A DNA stretch of 21,496 nucleotides from Bacteroidetes bacterium UBA7688 (GCA_002482815.1 DLGS01000446.1:1-21496), one strand, 5' to 3'; shown: positions 7,902 to 17,049, counted from the stretch's first letter. Made by a program: numbers and translations. The notes: generated by a model from the sequence alone, not told the origin.

Positions 7902-9824
7902 CTACTGAGAAGTCAACACCATTTTTTTGCTGTCAAAATATTGACCATTTATCAGCAAAGAGTACATATACATACCTGGTTGCAAATCGCCGCCTTGTAT
8001 CATTACGGAACCCAATGACATTTCAGAAGACAATACAATTAATTTTATTTCTTTCCCATTCATGTCATAGATACCAATGGATGCTTTTTGGGTACCAGTT
8101 GGCAATTGATACTTTATTTCGGTAGCTGCCGAAAAAGGATTTGGCACATTCTGGGCTAAGAATCCGCCTTCGAATGTTGTTTCTTTTTTCTCTGCAAAAC
8201 CGGTAGGTGCTGCCGACTTATGGGTCAGAATTTGTGCCTCTAATTGCTCAATGCGCTTTTGTTGTGCTTTAATTGCTTCCGAAAGAACAGGAATAATCTC
8301 ATTATAATTAACCCCAAGATTTCCTTCATTATCTGTAATTACAACTTCAGGAATTATTTCCTGAAGCTCCTGAGCCAGATAGCCAATATGGCGGCCATTA
8401 TCAGCTCCCAGATTTTGTTGTGCGTTTTGGTTCCATGTATAAGTTTTCCCGGATAGTAATTTTACAATTTCAATAGCATCCGGAATTGATTGAATATTTG
8501 ATTTGAATTTGGCATCAGAAGTAACAATATTTGCTAAACTTCTTGCTACTCCATTCACTTCAAATTTGATAGTACCCGCAGCCGGAGGAATCAGGGTGCC
8601 TAATCTGGCTCCTGCCAAACTGGTATAAGCAAAACCACCAGTGGTGTTGATACCTACACTGTTACCATTATCAAAAATCTGACTGCAACTCAGAGTGCCG
8701 GTAACCGTAGATACTTTTGGTACAAAATTCAAAGTGCTACAGATACTGGTTACCCCAGCAGTGGGATAAGAGCGATAATGTACATTTCCCTGAGCGTCAA
8801 CTGTCAGAACATTTGCATCCTGATTCGCTAATAAGCCTTCCAACCTAACTCCATCAGTTAAGGTTTGACCACTAACATTGACATGAAATTTTGCTGTTGG
8901 AGTCATTGGCCAGATGGTACTCCAACCTAAATTACCAGTATTGGTTATTACGCCTCTTTGTGATCCGTTACTAAAAATCCGAATATTGTCATTGCTTAAT
9001 GTACCAAGGATATTACGTCCGGCGGTAATTGAATTTCCGGTTAGTTTCCAGTTACAAGTATCACAGCATGGATCCATAGTAATATTAAAAGTGTCAATAT
9101 CAACACAACCATTCACCGTTGTTGTGGCAATATATTTTCCGGTAGCACAAAATACTCTTGTTGTATCTGTTGAACCATCATTCCAGGTTACACCACCCAG
9201 ACCATTGGCTAATAGCGTATGATTGCCCATTTCAATCGTATCACAATCTATTCCGCAGCCAAGAAAGTGGTGATGTGAAGAAGGGTCAGCAGCTCTTCTG
9301 ACTGCAGTTAAATCAGCCTGAACGAAAAAGCAACCGGCAATAGTGTTGGTTAACTGTACGGCAAGTGTATTTACGCCACAGGTCAAAGTATTAGCCGGGA
9401 TAGTAAGGGTAACTACAGAACCGCCGGCTATAGGTCCGGTAACGGAAATGACAGTACCATTCAACCAAAATGTAGCATTATCATCTACATTATACCTCAA
9501 GGTGAGCGTAGTGATATCGCTAATGTCTACCACTGCAAATTGAGTATAAAAATATGCGGTACCAAGAGTGGCAGCAGTAAAGGTGGAACCCAATAATCGC
9601 TGTGAGGTTCCACTTACAGAAGGAGCCCATGTGCAAGGATCAATACCAGCGGCTATCCAGCCGGGCGAAGCGAGAGGGTTTGTGGTCCAGCCCGCCAATG
9701 GAGCTCCGGAACCCTGAGGAAAGATAAACCAGGTAGCTGTGGATGTCTCTGTAAGCATCTGAGCTGATGATTGCATACTGATGAGTAATGCAACGATCAT
9801 AAATAATTTGTTTAGTCTTTTCAT
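7902..9824 (-). CDS. Secreted protein with peptidase S74 chaperone domain followed by T9SS sorting domain
   Basis: A 640-residue surface protein. Residues 1-22 are a signal peptide ending SSAQ. Residues about 25-175 form a galactose-binding-like beta-sandwich (YNVDDNATFWLNG near 111-123). Residues about 195-252 resemble an Ig/PKD-like repeat (VTWNDGSTDTT, then KYIATTTVNGC). The middle is typical of tail-fibre-domain proteins. Residues about 433-535 are an intramolecular chaperone auto-processing domain (peptidase S74): SDAKFK with Ser436 and Lys441, then HIGYLAQELQEIIPEVV, then VNYNEIIPVLSEAIKAQQKRIEQLEAQI, a trimeric coiled coil. In this family the domain trimerises the fibre and cuts just before the serine. 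Residues about 553-640 are a T9SS C-terminal domain (LAQNVPNPFSAATEIKY, PGMYMYSLLINGQ). The likely role is a trimeric surface adhesin or fibre; the ligand is unknown. Confidence 0.9.
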   Translation of the reverse strand: MKRLNKLFMIVALLISMQSSAQMLTETSTATWFIFPQGSGAPLAGWTTNPLASPGWIAAGIDPCTWAPSVSGTSQRLLGSTFTAATLGTAYFYTQFAVVDISDITTLTLRYNVDDNATFWLNGTVISVTGPIAGGSVVTLTIPANTLTCGVNTLAVQLTNTIAGCFFVQADLTAVRRAADPSSHHHFLGCGIDCDTIEMGNHTLLANGLGGVTWNDGSTDTTRVFCATGKYIATTTVNGCVDIDTFNITMDPCCDTCNWKLTGNSITAGRNILGTLSNDNIRIFSNGSQRGVITNTGNLGWSTIWPMTPTAKFHVNVSGQTLTDGVRLEGLLANQDANVLTVDAQGNVHYRSYPTAGVTSICSTLNFVPKVSTVTGTLSCSQIFDNGNSVGINTTGGFAYTSLAGARLGTLIPPAAGTIKFEVNGVARSLANIVTSDAKFKSNIQSIPDAIEIVKLLSGKTYTWNQNAQQNLGADNGRHIGYLAQELQEIIPEVVITDNEGNLGVNYNEIIPVLSEAIKAQQKRIEQLEAQILTHKSAAPTGFAEKKETTFEGGFLAQNVPNPFSAATEIKYQLPTGTQKASIGIYDMNGKEIKLIVLSSEMSLGSVMIQGGDLQPGMYMYSLLINGQYFDSKKMVLTSQ

Positions 9825-9943
9825 TGATTGAAATTTATAAACGACTAAAGACTACGTGTCTTCAATTACGCCCTACTTTTTTCTAAAGGTGTTCGGGTAT
9901 TCCTTTGTTCTGATCAGGAAACAAAGAGAGTATATAATTAAAA

Positions 9944-9980
9944 ACGAAGCGACACAGAAGTAATATCTGTGTCGCTTCGT
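9944..9980 (-). terminator. Rho-independent terminator of the kinase/LytTR operon
   Basis: A perfect 15-bp stem (ACGAAGCGACACAGA and its complement) with a 7-base loop. On the minus strand it is followed by TTTTTAATTATA. It begins 20 bp after the stop of the LytTR gene ending at 10001. Confidence 0.92.
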
Positions 9981-10000
9981 GTAACAGGTGTGTCAATTGA

Positions 10001-10741
10001 CTAACTTTCTACAATATCCAAAAAGTCATCTTTTTTTCGTACCGAAACATCAAGATGGGCACCATTACTAAGCATAACGTAACCACCTCTGCCTTTTACA
10101 TATTTCTCCACATAACTTAGGTTGACAATATAATGGCTGTGAATACGTATAAATATCTGCTTCGGCAAAAGGATTTCATATTCTCCTATATTTTTGGAAA
10201 CCAATATTCGCTTATCCTGATGGGCCAGATAGAAACGGGTATACCTGCCTTCTGATTCGCAATACATAATCTTCTGGATATCTACAAAAATCAATCCGTC
10301 CTGAGCAGGCAAAGACAAACGATGCGCATAGTTGAAATTAGACTCGATAATTTGTTTCCGATTGGCCAGCATCCTTTTCGTATAAATCTTAGCCGCAGCA
10401 CGTTCTACGGCTTCAGTCAAATCCAGTTTATCAATAGGTTTTAAGACATAATCCGTGGCACCATGTTTAATAGCCTGAATGCCGAATTGCTCGTGAGCTG
10501 TCACAAATATTTTCTCAAAATCGATTGTGGCGACCTGCTCCAGAAGTTCGAAGCTGTTATGCCCTGAAAGTTCAATGTCTAACAAAACGAGTTCGGGTTG
10601 ATGTTGCAGCAGTTCCAGTTTCCCTTCTTCGATAGTAGCTGCTGTAGCCACAACCTGAATCTGAGGACAATACTTTCTCAGCAAAGTCATCAGATGTTTT
10701 AACGCAATTGGTTCATCTTCGATGAGAATAGTGCGGATCAT
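10001..10741 (-). CDS. LytTR-family response regulator (REC + LytTR)
   Basis: A 246-residue DNA-binding response regulator of the AgrA/LytR type. The receiver (about 1-118) has Glu8-Asp9, phospho-acceptor Asp55 (LVLLDIEL), Thr81 and Lys101. The LytTR domain (about 142-243) contains the recognition region ending RIHSHYIVNLSYV. It starts 3 bp after the stop of the propeller kinase gene, so the two are co-transcribed and almost certainly form one signalling pair. A strong terminator follows. It has the same domain order as the regulator at 2167 but is clearly a different protein. Its targets could include the LytTR-like site at 7499-7531, but the sequence cannot say which of the two regulators would use it. 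Confidence 0.95.
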   Translation of the reverse strand: MIRTILIEDEPIALKHLMTLLRKYCPQIQVVATAATIEEGKLELLQHQPELVLLDIELSGHNSFELLEQVATIDFEKIFVTAHEQFGIQAIKHGATDYVLKPIDKLDLTEAVERAAAKIYTKRMLANRKQIIESNFNYAHRLSLPAQDGLIFVDIQKIMYCESEGRYTRFYLAHQDKRILVSKNIGEYEILLPKQIFIRIHSHYIVNLSYVEKYVKGRGGYVMLSNGAHLDVSVRKKDDFLDIVES

Positions 10742-10744
10742 TTT

Positions 10745-13678
10745 TTATAATTTAATGGTTATACGAACGAGTGTGCCTTTAGGGTGGAGATCTTCATAGA
10801 GGTCTATTATTTCTGACTTTACTTTTTTGCCGGTCATTTCTTCAAATAATGCCAACTTGGATTGGGACAGTTCTACGCCCTTGGAGATATGGCCTCTGTC
10901 AAATGTTGCTTGCTGTTCTTTAGCTGCCTTCCGGCCAATACCGTTGTCTTCTATCTCACAAATCAACGCATCATCCATGCGGACAAAACGGATGTTCAAT
11001 TTCTTATCTTCCTTTACCCTGCCTCTGAAACCGTGGCGCAACGCATTCTCAATATGCGGCTGAATCACCATCGGGGGAAATTGAATGCCGGCCCAGTATT
11101 TCGAAAAATCATTCTGTATTCTGAAATGAAAATGCTCATCAAAACGAAGCTGCTCCAAACTCAGGTAGTTTTGAATAAAATCAACTTCTTCTTCAAGATT
11201 AACCAAGGTCTTGCTGGAAAAATCAAGTGTTTTTCTTAATAAGCGTCCCAACTTTCCTAAGTAATCTTCTGCTTTTTCTGTTTGGTCATTCGCCACAAAA
11301 TATTGGATAGTGTTGAGGATATTAAAAATAAAGTGCGGGTTAATCTGGGCTTTAATTGCCTTTAATTCTATTTCCGCTATATGCTTTTTTATCGAAGCCT
11401 CTTTTAACTGTCCTTCATGCTTATGGTACAGGAACCATCGGATAACCCAGAAACTAATGAATAAACCCAGAAAGGCGATAGCTGACCAAAACCATATGCT
11501 TTGCCACCAGTGCCGGGCGATTGAAAAGCTGATTAATGCTGTTTGCTCTGTCCACTGATGCCGGGCATTCATCGCCTTTACCTGAAACGTATAATTGCCG
11601 GGCGCTAAAGCTTCGTAACGAATAGAAGTCTCGTTAGTGGTTTGCCATTCGTCATTCAGACCAAGCAACCGATACCGGAATACGATATTTCCCAAACTTT
11701 CAAAATCAATAGCCGAAAATCGGAACGCTACAGCCTTTGTATTTGCCCTGAGTAAATAGTTAGACAGGGAAGGTTTTATCAGATTTGAATCATTAACCAA
11801 TAACTCCGTAATATATACAGGCCATGCAGCTTGATTTTGTTGTCCCAGTTTGTTCACATCAAAAACAATGAGGCCTTGTGAAGAGGCTACATATGCCGTG
11901 TCTTTTTTAACGGCCGCATCGTTGATAAACAAGTTGCGAAAACCCATCAATTTGCCATAATCCTGAATGGAGTATTGATGAATACTCTTGCCGATACGAA
12001 TACAATGCAAGCCGGAAAAAGAACTAAGCCATATTCTGTTCTGTTCGTCAATTTGTACTGTTTTACAGTTCAAATCCTTGAGCATTGTTGCATGCTGCAC
12101 AAATTCATAATCCTTGCCCTGCAACAGTAAAAGTCCCTTTTGAGTTGTGCCAACCACCAAAATATCCTTTAATTCTGCCAGGCAGGAAATACTTAATTCT
12201 TGTAAATCCAGCCCTGCTTTCATCGTATCAACAAGCCATTTTCCGCTTACTTTTCTACATACCAACAAACCATGCAGAGTACCTATAATAAGCTGGCCAT
12301 TTTTGCGCTCCAATAATGCTGTAGTACGCCCGCATTTTATTCTGTCAATAATTGTATCCGGAAACTTCAGCTGGTAACAATTGCTGTGAGTGCCTACCCA
12401 AAGGGTTCCTGCTCTGGCTTTAGTGCCACATTTCACACTGCCGATTTCTATTATTTTACCCTCGCCGGTTTTTCTGTTCAACAACATGGTTTTATCCAAA
12501 GCGCTAAAAAAAACATAGTTGCTGTCTATGAACAAACACTGCATCCTGGCCTGAGGGGCATCCTTAAAACTGCGCACGATATCTTTGACCTGCCTGTTAT
12601 TTATGCATTGAATGGTTGAATTATTGTAGCCAAAATAAACATACTTATCATCACTCGAAATTTTCTGAATGGCGCTTGCCTGAATACCGTGGCTTTCGTT
12701 GTAAATAATGCAATCATTCAACCGTGTCATAAAGACACCGTCACCGGAAGAGCATGCCCAAAAATTATGCGCCTTATCCTGCATGGCAAAATGAACCAAT
12801 TTGCCTGAGAACAAACGTATTGTTCGGGCATCCTGTTTAAACTGTTTGTCAATGGGGACAATACCCTCGTCTTTTACCAGCACCCACAAATCTCCATCAA
12901 AATTATAGATCTGCTCAATGGTCATCTTTAATTTAAACCTTTTCCGGAAGGTTATTTTATTGGCCACTATGCTGTAAGTGAGGCAGGTATTGTCTTTGAA
13001 AACCAGGGCGAATGAATTAGGCCCCCAGGAGCAATATCGGACAGTCTTGCTTATGGGGTTCGATTTCTTTACATAAACAAAGGAATCGATTTTGACACAA
13101 CGGGAATTGAATAATAAAATCCTTCCGTTTTGCAGCTCCGGCAAATCAACCATATAATTACCGGCCTCTGCAAAATTGCCATTTGAAGCAATAGATTGTA
13201 TTTGACCGTGTTCCCCCACTTCAAATCCATTGATATTAGTACCCTCCCGGGTGACGATGAGTCTGGCCCCTATCTTGCAAAAACGCATATAGCCGAACTG
13301 ACCAAGTTTCTTTAATTCAGGATTGTTGGCAGGGCTGTACACTTTACCTTCCTGTATAAAACATGGGATACCATTATAACAACTAAGCCAGATACGACCC
13401 AAATTATCTTCGGCAAAGTTGACAATCTCATTATCAGGTAGCCCATTGGCAGAACTGAAATTTTTAAATTCTAACCCATCATAGCGACTGACCCCATTAT
13501 CGGTGGCAAACCACATAAAACCTTTTTGATCTTGCAGTACAGCATAAACAAGGTTGCTGGGCAAGCCATCCTCTATCCCAAAATGACGTTGAACAAAATG
13601 TTGCCCTAAAGCCTTAGTAGAGACACCGGTAGTGCACAACATCAAGCAATATCCAACTATCCAATTATGCCATTTCAT
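10745..13678 (-). CDS. Propeller-domain sensor histidine kinase (LytS/YehU-like catalytic region)
   Basis: A 977-residue membrane kinase. Residues 1-26 act as a signal peptide (cut near TKALGQ). The mature N-terminus has the regulator-propeller signature (FGIEDGLPSNLVYAVLQDQKG, then MWFATDNGVSRYDG). The large periplasmic propeller region is followed by a Y_Y_Y domain (FRYRLLGLNDEWQTTNE), one membrane helix (about 728-750), a coiled coil, the His_kinase box INPHFIFNILN (His782) and an HATPase domain with NALRHG and DNGIG. It lacks a receiver and passes phosphate to the LytTR protein encoded 3 bp downstream. It is a paralogue of the kinase at 3031-5931 with the same architecture. What the propeller senses is unknown; related hybrid proteins in Bacteroides sense glycans, but this is not the same class. 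Confidence 0.95.
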   Translation of the reverse strand: MKWHNWIVGYCLMLCTTGVSTKALGQHFVQRHFGIEDGLPSNLVYAVLQDQKGFMWFATDNGVSRYDGLEFKNFSSANGLPDNEIVNFAEDNLGRIWLSCYNGIPCFIQEGKVYSPANNPELKKLGQFGYMRFCKIGARLIVTREGTNINGFEVGEHGQIQSIASNGNFAEAGNYMVDLPELQNGRILLFNSRCVKIDSFVYVKKSNPISKTVRYCSWGPNSFALVFKDNTCLTYSIVANKITFRKRFKLKMTIEQIYNFDGDLWVLVKDEGIVPIDKQFKQDARTIRLFSGKLVHFAMQDKAHNFWACSSGDGVFMTRLNDCIIYNESHGIQASAIQKISSDDKYVYFGYNNSTIQCINNRQVKDIVRSFKDAPQARMQCLFIDSNYVFFSALDKTMLLNRKTGEGKIIEIGSVKCGTKARAGTLWVGTHSNCYQLKFPDTIIDRIKCGRTTALLERKNGQLIIGTLHGLLVCRKVSGKWLVDTMKAGLDLQELSISCLAELKDILVVGTTQKGLLLLQGKDYEFVQHATMLKDLNCKTVQIDEQNRIWLSSFSGLHCIRIGKSIHQYSIQDYGKLMGFRNLFINDAAVKKDTAYVASSQGLIVFDVNKLGQQNQAAWPVYITELLVNDSNLIKPSLSNYLLRANTKAVAFRFSAIDFESLGNIVFRYRLLGLNDEWQTTNETSIRYEALAPGNYTFQVKAMNARHQWTEQTALISFSIARHWWQSIWFWSAIAFLGLFISFWVIRWFLYHKHEGQLKEASIKKHIAEIELKAIKAQINPHFIFNILNTIQYFVANDQTEKAEDYLGKLGRLLRKTLDFSSKTLVNLEEEVDFIQNYLSLEQLRFDEHFHFRIQNDFSKYWAGIQFPPMVIQPHIENALRHGFRGRVKEDKKLNIRFVRMDDALICEIEDNGIGRKAAKEQQATFDRGHISKGVELSQSKLALFEEMTGKKVKSEIIDLYEDLHPKGTLVRITIKL

Positions 13679-14061
13679 TTTATCATTGTTGCTTATTAAT
13701 CTGCTCCTCTTTCAATTCAGATCAACCTTAAATTCACTGATCATTTCATAGCCTTATCCATTTCATCAATTTCTTTCCAGCCAGCATTATTCTTTAGCCG
13801 ACTAAACATACAAAAACAACCAATTGATAGTTAAGGGAAAAAACCACGATTTTTTAGAATAATATAAAAGAAGGCCAAGCCTGATTTTCACTGGATTATT
13901 CATTCAGCTTTCGCATATCTGCAGCAACTTTATTGTACAGCTAAAGGAAATGATTTGAATGTATAACTCTATTTTATGGGTGTCCTAATTTGGGGGACTT
14001 ACAGAAATCCAGTGTAATACAATGTTGTAGAGGATTTACAGTTAGCGTATAATAAAGTAAA
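13679..14061. other. Intergenic region upstream of the propeller kinase operon
   Basis: About 380 bp with no supported gene. It should contain the promoter of the kinase operon, but I do not find a full TAnnTTTG box in the right orientation. A single LytTR-like half site (ATAGTTAAG, near 13828) has no partner repeat. Confidence 0.4.
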
Positions 14062-14079
14062 CCCCAACTTACGTTGAGG
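14062..14079 (-). terminator. Hairpin terminator downstream of a tRNA fragment
   Basis: On the minus strand CCTCAAC, loop GTAA, GTTGGGG forms a 7-bp stem, with one pair being a G-U wobble only in the minus-strand transcript, followed by TTTACTTTATT. It lies 13 bp beyond the CCA end of the tRNA-like fragment, where a tRNA terminator is expected. Confidence 0.6.
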
Positions 14080-14091
14080 CCTTTCTCTAAA

Positions 14092-14124
14092 TGGCCGCTA
14101 CGACAAGATTCGAACTTGCAACCA
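14092..14124 (-). tRNA. tRNA 3'-end fragment (T arm and acceptor 3' strand only), not a functional tRNA
   Basis: On the minus strand GCAAG-TTCGAAT-CTTGT forms a proper T arm (5-bp stem with one G-U pair, 7-base loop with TTCGAAT). It is followed by CGTAGCG as a 7-nt acceptor 3' strand, G as discriminator, and an encoded CCA. TGGTT in front fits a 5-nt variable loop. Upstream I cannot find a matching anticodon stem, D arm or the 5' acceptor strand CGCTACG. So it is a 3' fragment, followed by a terminator. Such fragments are left when an element integrates into, or excises from, a tRNA 3' end. The amino-acid identity cannot be told. Confidence 0.55.
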
Positions 14125-14238
14125 TGCTTGTACGCTACATAAGGGTTTCAGGTGATAATTTGTATTTGATGTTAGGCTTGGCAGGCGAATTGGTGTTTTG
14201 AAATTTTCAAAGAAATGAAAAGCAAACCCAACACAATA

Positions 14239-14589
14239 TCACAAAGAATCCAATATTGATTTCAACTCCACATCCACCTTATCTGCCAATAAAATCATTT
14301 CATTAATCTGGGTTTTCAACTCCATAACCGTCAAAGAATTTGACTCTATTTCGATTGCCAATGCTCGCAACTCGGAAGCTCCTACAAAAGAAAACGATCC
14401 TTTTAGCTTATGAGCAAAAAAAACAACTTTTTCAGAATTGGTATTATTTACAGCATCTATCAGACCTTGTATACTATCAGAGACAGTCGTAACATAATTA
14501 CCTATAATTTCTTTAATAAATTCAGCATCGCCATCAGCAATTTCGCTTATTGCGTCAAGATCTACATATTGATATCTATCAAAGTTCAT
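14239..14589 (-). CDS. HPt phosphotransfer protein
   Basis: A 116-residue, all-helical histidine phosphotransfer domain protein. The phospho-accepting residue is His60 in FFAHKLKGSFSFVGA, the standard HPt motif. It should shuttle phosphate between a receiver of the hybrid kinase and a downstream response regulator. Its start overlaps the end of the kinase gene by 11 bp, so the two are translationally coupled and it is almost certainly the partner of that kinase. The stand-alone receiver at 17987, encoded divergently, is the closest potential recipient. It is the last gene of the hydrolase-kinase-HPt operon; I see no strong terminator after it. Confidence 0.93.
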   Translation of the reverse strand: MNFDRYQYVDLDAISEIADGDAEFIKEIIGNYVTTVSDSIQGLIDAVNNTNSEKVVFFAHKLKGSFSFVGASELRALAIEIESNSLTVMELKTQINEMILLADKVDVELKSILDSL

Positions 14590-17023
14590 TACACAATATT
14601 AAAAGGTCAGCATTCCATTTATCCATTTTTTCTTTAACATCCTGCATCTTGAAGGGTTTAGGAATATAGTCATCCATCCCATGCGAAAGAATTTTCTCAC
14701 GGTCGCCCTGAAGCGCATTAGCCGTCATAGCTATAATTAACGGGCGAAGTCTTCCCTTAAACTTTTGGAGAATGTTAGTCGTCGCTTCGTAACCATCCAT
14801 CTCAGGCATCATAATATCCATAAAAACCAAATGATATTTCTTTTGTTCTAAGGCTTGTAATGCAAGTAATCCATTTTCCACAACATCACTTTTGTATCCT
14901 AGTTTTTCCAACGCCCGTTTGATTAGTTTTTGATTAATTTCATTGTCATCCGCTATCAATATATTGACAGGCAATTCGTTCGTTTTGCCCAAATCAGGTA
15001 TTCTACTCTCGGTGCCAAATCCTTTCGAAGCCTCTAGTATTTTATAAAGTGCTTTTTCGAGCAGGCCATGTTTAAGCGGTTTATTAAGAATCATAGCAAA
15101 TAATACCTCTGCTTCTGCCCTGCTGACAGGCAAGTGTCCGGCAGAGCTAAAAAGTACCAGAGGAAGGTCTGGCCATAATTTCTTCATCAATTTAGCAACA
15201 TCAATTCCATCCTTATCAGGCATCAGCATATCCAGTACAGCAATATCCGGCTGTACATTTTGCACGAATTGCATCGCCTCACTGTAATGGCTAAAGGCGA
15301 ATGTTTTCATACCCAGTTGTTCACACTGAAGCGTCAGAATTTTAAGATTTGTCGCATTGTCATCCAATATCAGAACAGACTTACCTACCAATGAATTTTC
15401 TGAATGTTGCTTCTTCACTGCATAAAGTTTAGCCTTCTTATTGGCTTTCACTTTTATATTGAAAATGAAATTACTGCCCTTCCCGAACTCACTTTCTACG
15501 CGTATTTCACCTCCCATGACCTTTACCAGTTTTTGACTGATAGTCAGCCCCAGTCCTGTTCCGCCATATTTTCGCGTTGTGGAAGAATCAACCTGCGAGA
15601 AACTCTCAAAAAGACGATGGTATTTGTCCGCCGGGATACCAATACCGGTATCCTTCACACTAATTCCAATATTGTAATCCTCTTCTTCTTTTTGCAGGAG
15701 ACTTACTGCTACCAGCACCTCTCCCATTTCCGTAAACTTAATGCTATTGCCAATAAGGTTAACCAATATCTGCCGGAGTTTTGTACCATCGGCCAATATA
15801 TCCATTGGTACATCCGGCTCTATGTAGTAGAGTAAGTCAAGATTTTTCTCATTAGCCTTTACGCCCAATATATCATAGGCTTCTTCAACAATATCGCCGA
15901 TATTCACAAGGTGATTATCCAATTCAATTTTACCGGATTCTATTTTTGAGAAATCGAGAATATTATTGATGATACCCAAAAGTGCTTCTCCACTCACCCT
16001 TATAGTTTCTGCATAATCACGTTGTTCTTCATTCAGGTCTGTATTTATAAGCAGACTGGCCATACCAATTACTCCATTCATAGGGGTACGAATTTCATGA
16101 CTCATGTTCGCCAGGAAATCCGACTTGGCACTATTTTTCTCGTCTGCAATTTTTCTTTTTTCATCCAATTCTGCATTGAGTATTTTCATTTCTTCTTTAT
16201 GCAGATATTCATTGGTAATATCATTAAAAACCCACAGCCGCCCTCTCATACTGGTTGTCACGGTAGGCACGCAAGCAACATCGAGAACTTTCTGTATCGG
16301 GGAGCCATATATCCAGATCCAATCCTTGGTTATACTATTTTCACCGCTGAAAAGCAAATTGGCTTTCTGCGAAATTTCAAGTGCATTAACAGCAGATGTT
16401 CGAAGTTTTTGCATTGATATGGCGATAACCAAAGGTGTATTCTTATGCTCGTCGATTTCCAATATTTTTGCAGCCGGATTGTTCACCCATCCTTCTTTTC
16501 CCTCATCATCCACTAATACAACTCCTTGAGGGATGGTATTCAGTATGGCATTAAAACGGCTGCTCAGTTTTTCAATTGCATAATACGATTGTACCCTGTC
16601 GCCAAATTCCTTTAACCCGGTAGCTGCACAATGCAGAAATTCAATGTAAGGTTCGTTGATTTCAAAATCACTGGAGTAAGCTAAAATATAAACTACTTTC
16701 ACTCCATAGGTACTGACAGGAATAAATATCACCTGTAGTGAAGTATCAAGACCAATCTGTATTGCATCTCCGGGAGTGATTTTTGAAGCGGCAATTAAGG
16801 AACCAATGTATTCTGCATCCAGAAATCCTTCCAGAAAAGATGGAGAGGAATACAGCACCCTGGCCGTAATGGCATCCTCCAGGCCAATCAGCGCAATATT
16901 AGTTGCCGAGGAATACTTTTGCAGCAAATGTGAAGTCTCTGTTCGTAATAAATCCTGACTTTTACGGTGCTCAATTTTATAGAGCTCCAGCAAAAAATCA
17001 AGCGATGATTTCGTCCAGTTCAT
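14579..17023 (-). CDS. PAS-domain hybrid histidine kinase with two receiver domains
   Basis: An 814-residue soluble hybrid kinase, counted from the ATG at 17023; a GTG at 17035 would add four residues. Residues 1-150 resemble a GAF-like sensor fold but are not clearly assignable. A PAS domain spans about 158-275. A coiled coil leads to HisKA with His309 (MSHEIRTPMNGVIG). The HATPase domain has Asn426, DTGIGIP (458-464) and GGTGLGL (487-493). Receiver 1 (about 548-665) keeps Asp598 and Lys648; receiver 2 (about 686-800) keeps Asp736, Thr767 and Lys789, so both look active. There is no membrane helix, so it senses inside the cell. It lies directly downstream of the RsbQ-like hydrolase and overlaps the HPt gene. 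The PAS domain next to an RsbQ-type hydrolase suggests it receives a hydrolase-derived signal. Confidence 0.95.
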   Translation of the reverse strand: MNWTKSSLDFLLELYKIEHRKSQDLLRTETSHLLQKYSSATNIALIGLEDAITARVLYSSPSFLEGFLDAEYIGSLIAASKITPGDAIQIGLDTSLQVIFIPVSTYGVKVVYILAYSSDFEINEPYIEFLHCAATGLKEFGDRVQSYYAIEKLSSRFNAILNTIPQGVVLVDDEGKEGWVNNPAAKILEIDEHKNTPLVIAISMQKLRTSAVNALEISQKANLLFSGENSITKDWIWIYGSPIQKVLDVACVPTVTTSMRGRLWVFNDITNEYLHKEEMKILNAELDEKRKIADEKNSAKSDFLANMSHEIRTPMNGVIGMASLLINTDLNEEQRDYAETIRVSGEALLGIINNILDFSKIESGKIELDNHLVNIGDIVEEAYDILGVKANEKNLDLLYYIEPDVPMDILADGTKLRQILVNLIGNSIKFTEMGEVLVAVSLLQKEEEDYNIGISVKDTGIGIPADKYHRLFESFSQVDSSTTRKYGGTGLGLTISQKLVKVMGGEIRVESEFGKGSNFIFNIKVKANKKAKLYAVKKQHSENSLVGKSVLILDDNATNLKILTLQCEQLGMKTFAFSHYSEAMQFVQNVQPDIAVLDMLMPDKDGIDVAKLMKKLWPDLPLVLFSSAGHLPVSRAEAEVLFAMILNKPLKHGLLEKALYKILEASKGFGTESRIPDLGKTNELPVNILIADDNEINQKLIKRALEKLGYKSDVVENGLLALQALEQKKYHLVFMDIMMPEMDGYEATTNILQKFKGRLRPLIIAMTANALQGDREKILSHGMDDYIPKPFKMQDVKEKMDKWNADLLILCNEL

Positions 17024-17049
17024 ATGAGTTGTCACGATATTTCTTGTGT

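Noticed and set aside
14092..14165. A complete tRNA gene
   Set aside because: The T arm and CCA are convincing, but the anticodon stem does not pair, base 33 is not T, and no D arm or 5' acceptor strand can be found.
14197..14211. Short AT-rich palindrome after the HPt gene as a terminator
   Set aside because: The 7-bp stem has only one G/C pair on each side and no clear T run, so it would not be stable enough.
14160..14240. Possible integron attC site (GTTAGGC at 14171-14177)
   Set aside because: I found no matching RYYYAAC core site at the needed distance and no gene cassette or integrase, so it is a chance 7-mer.
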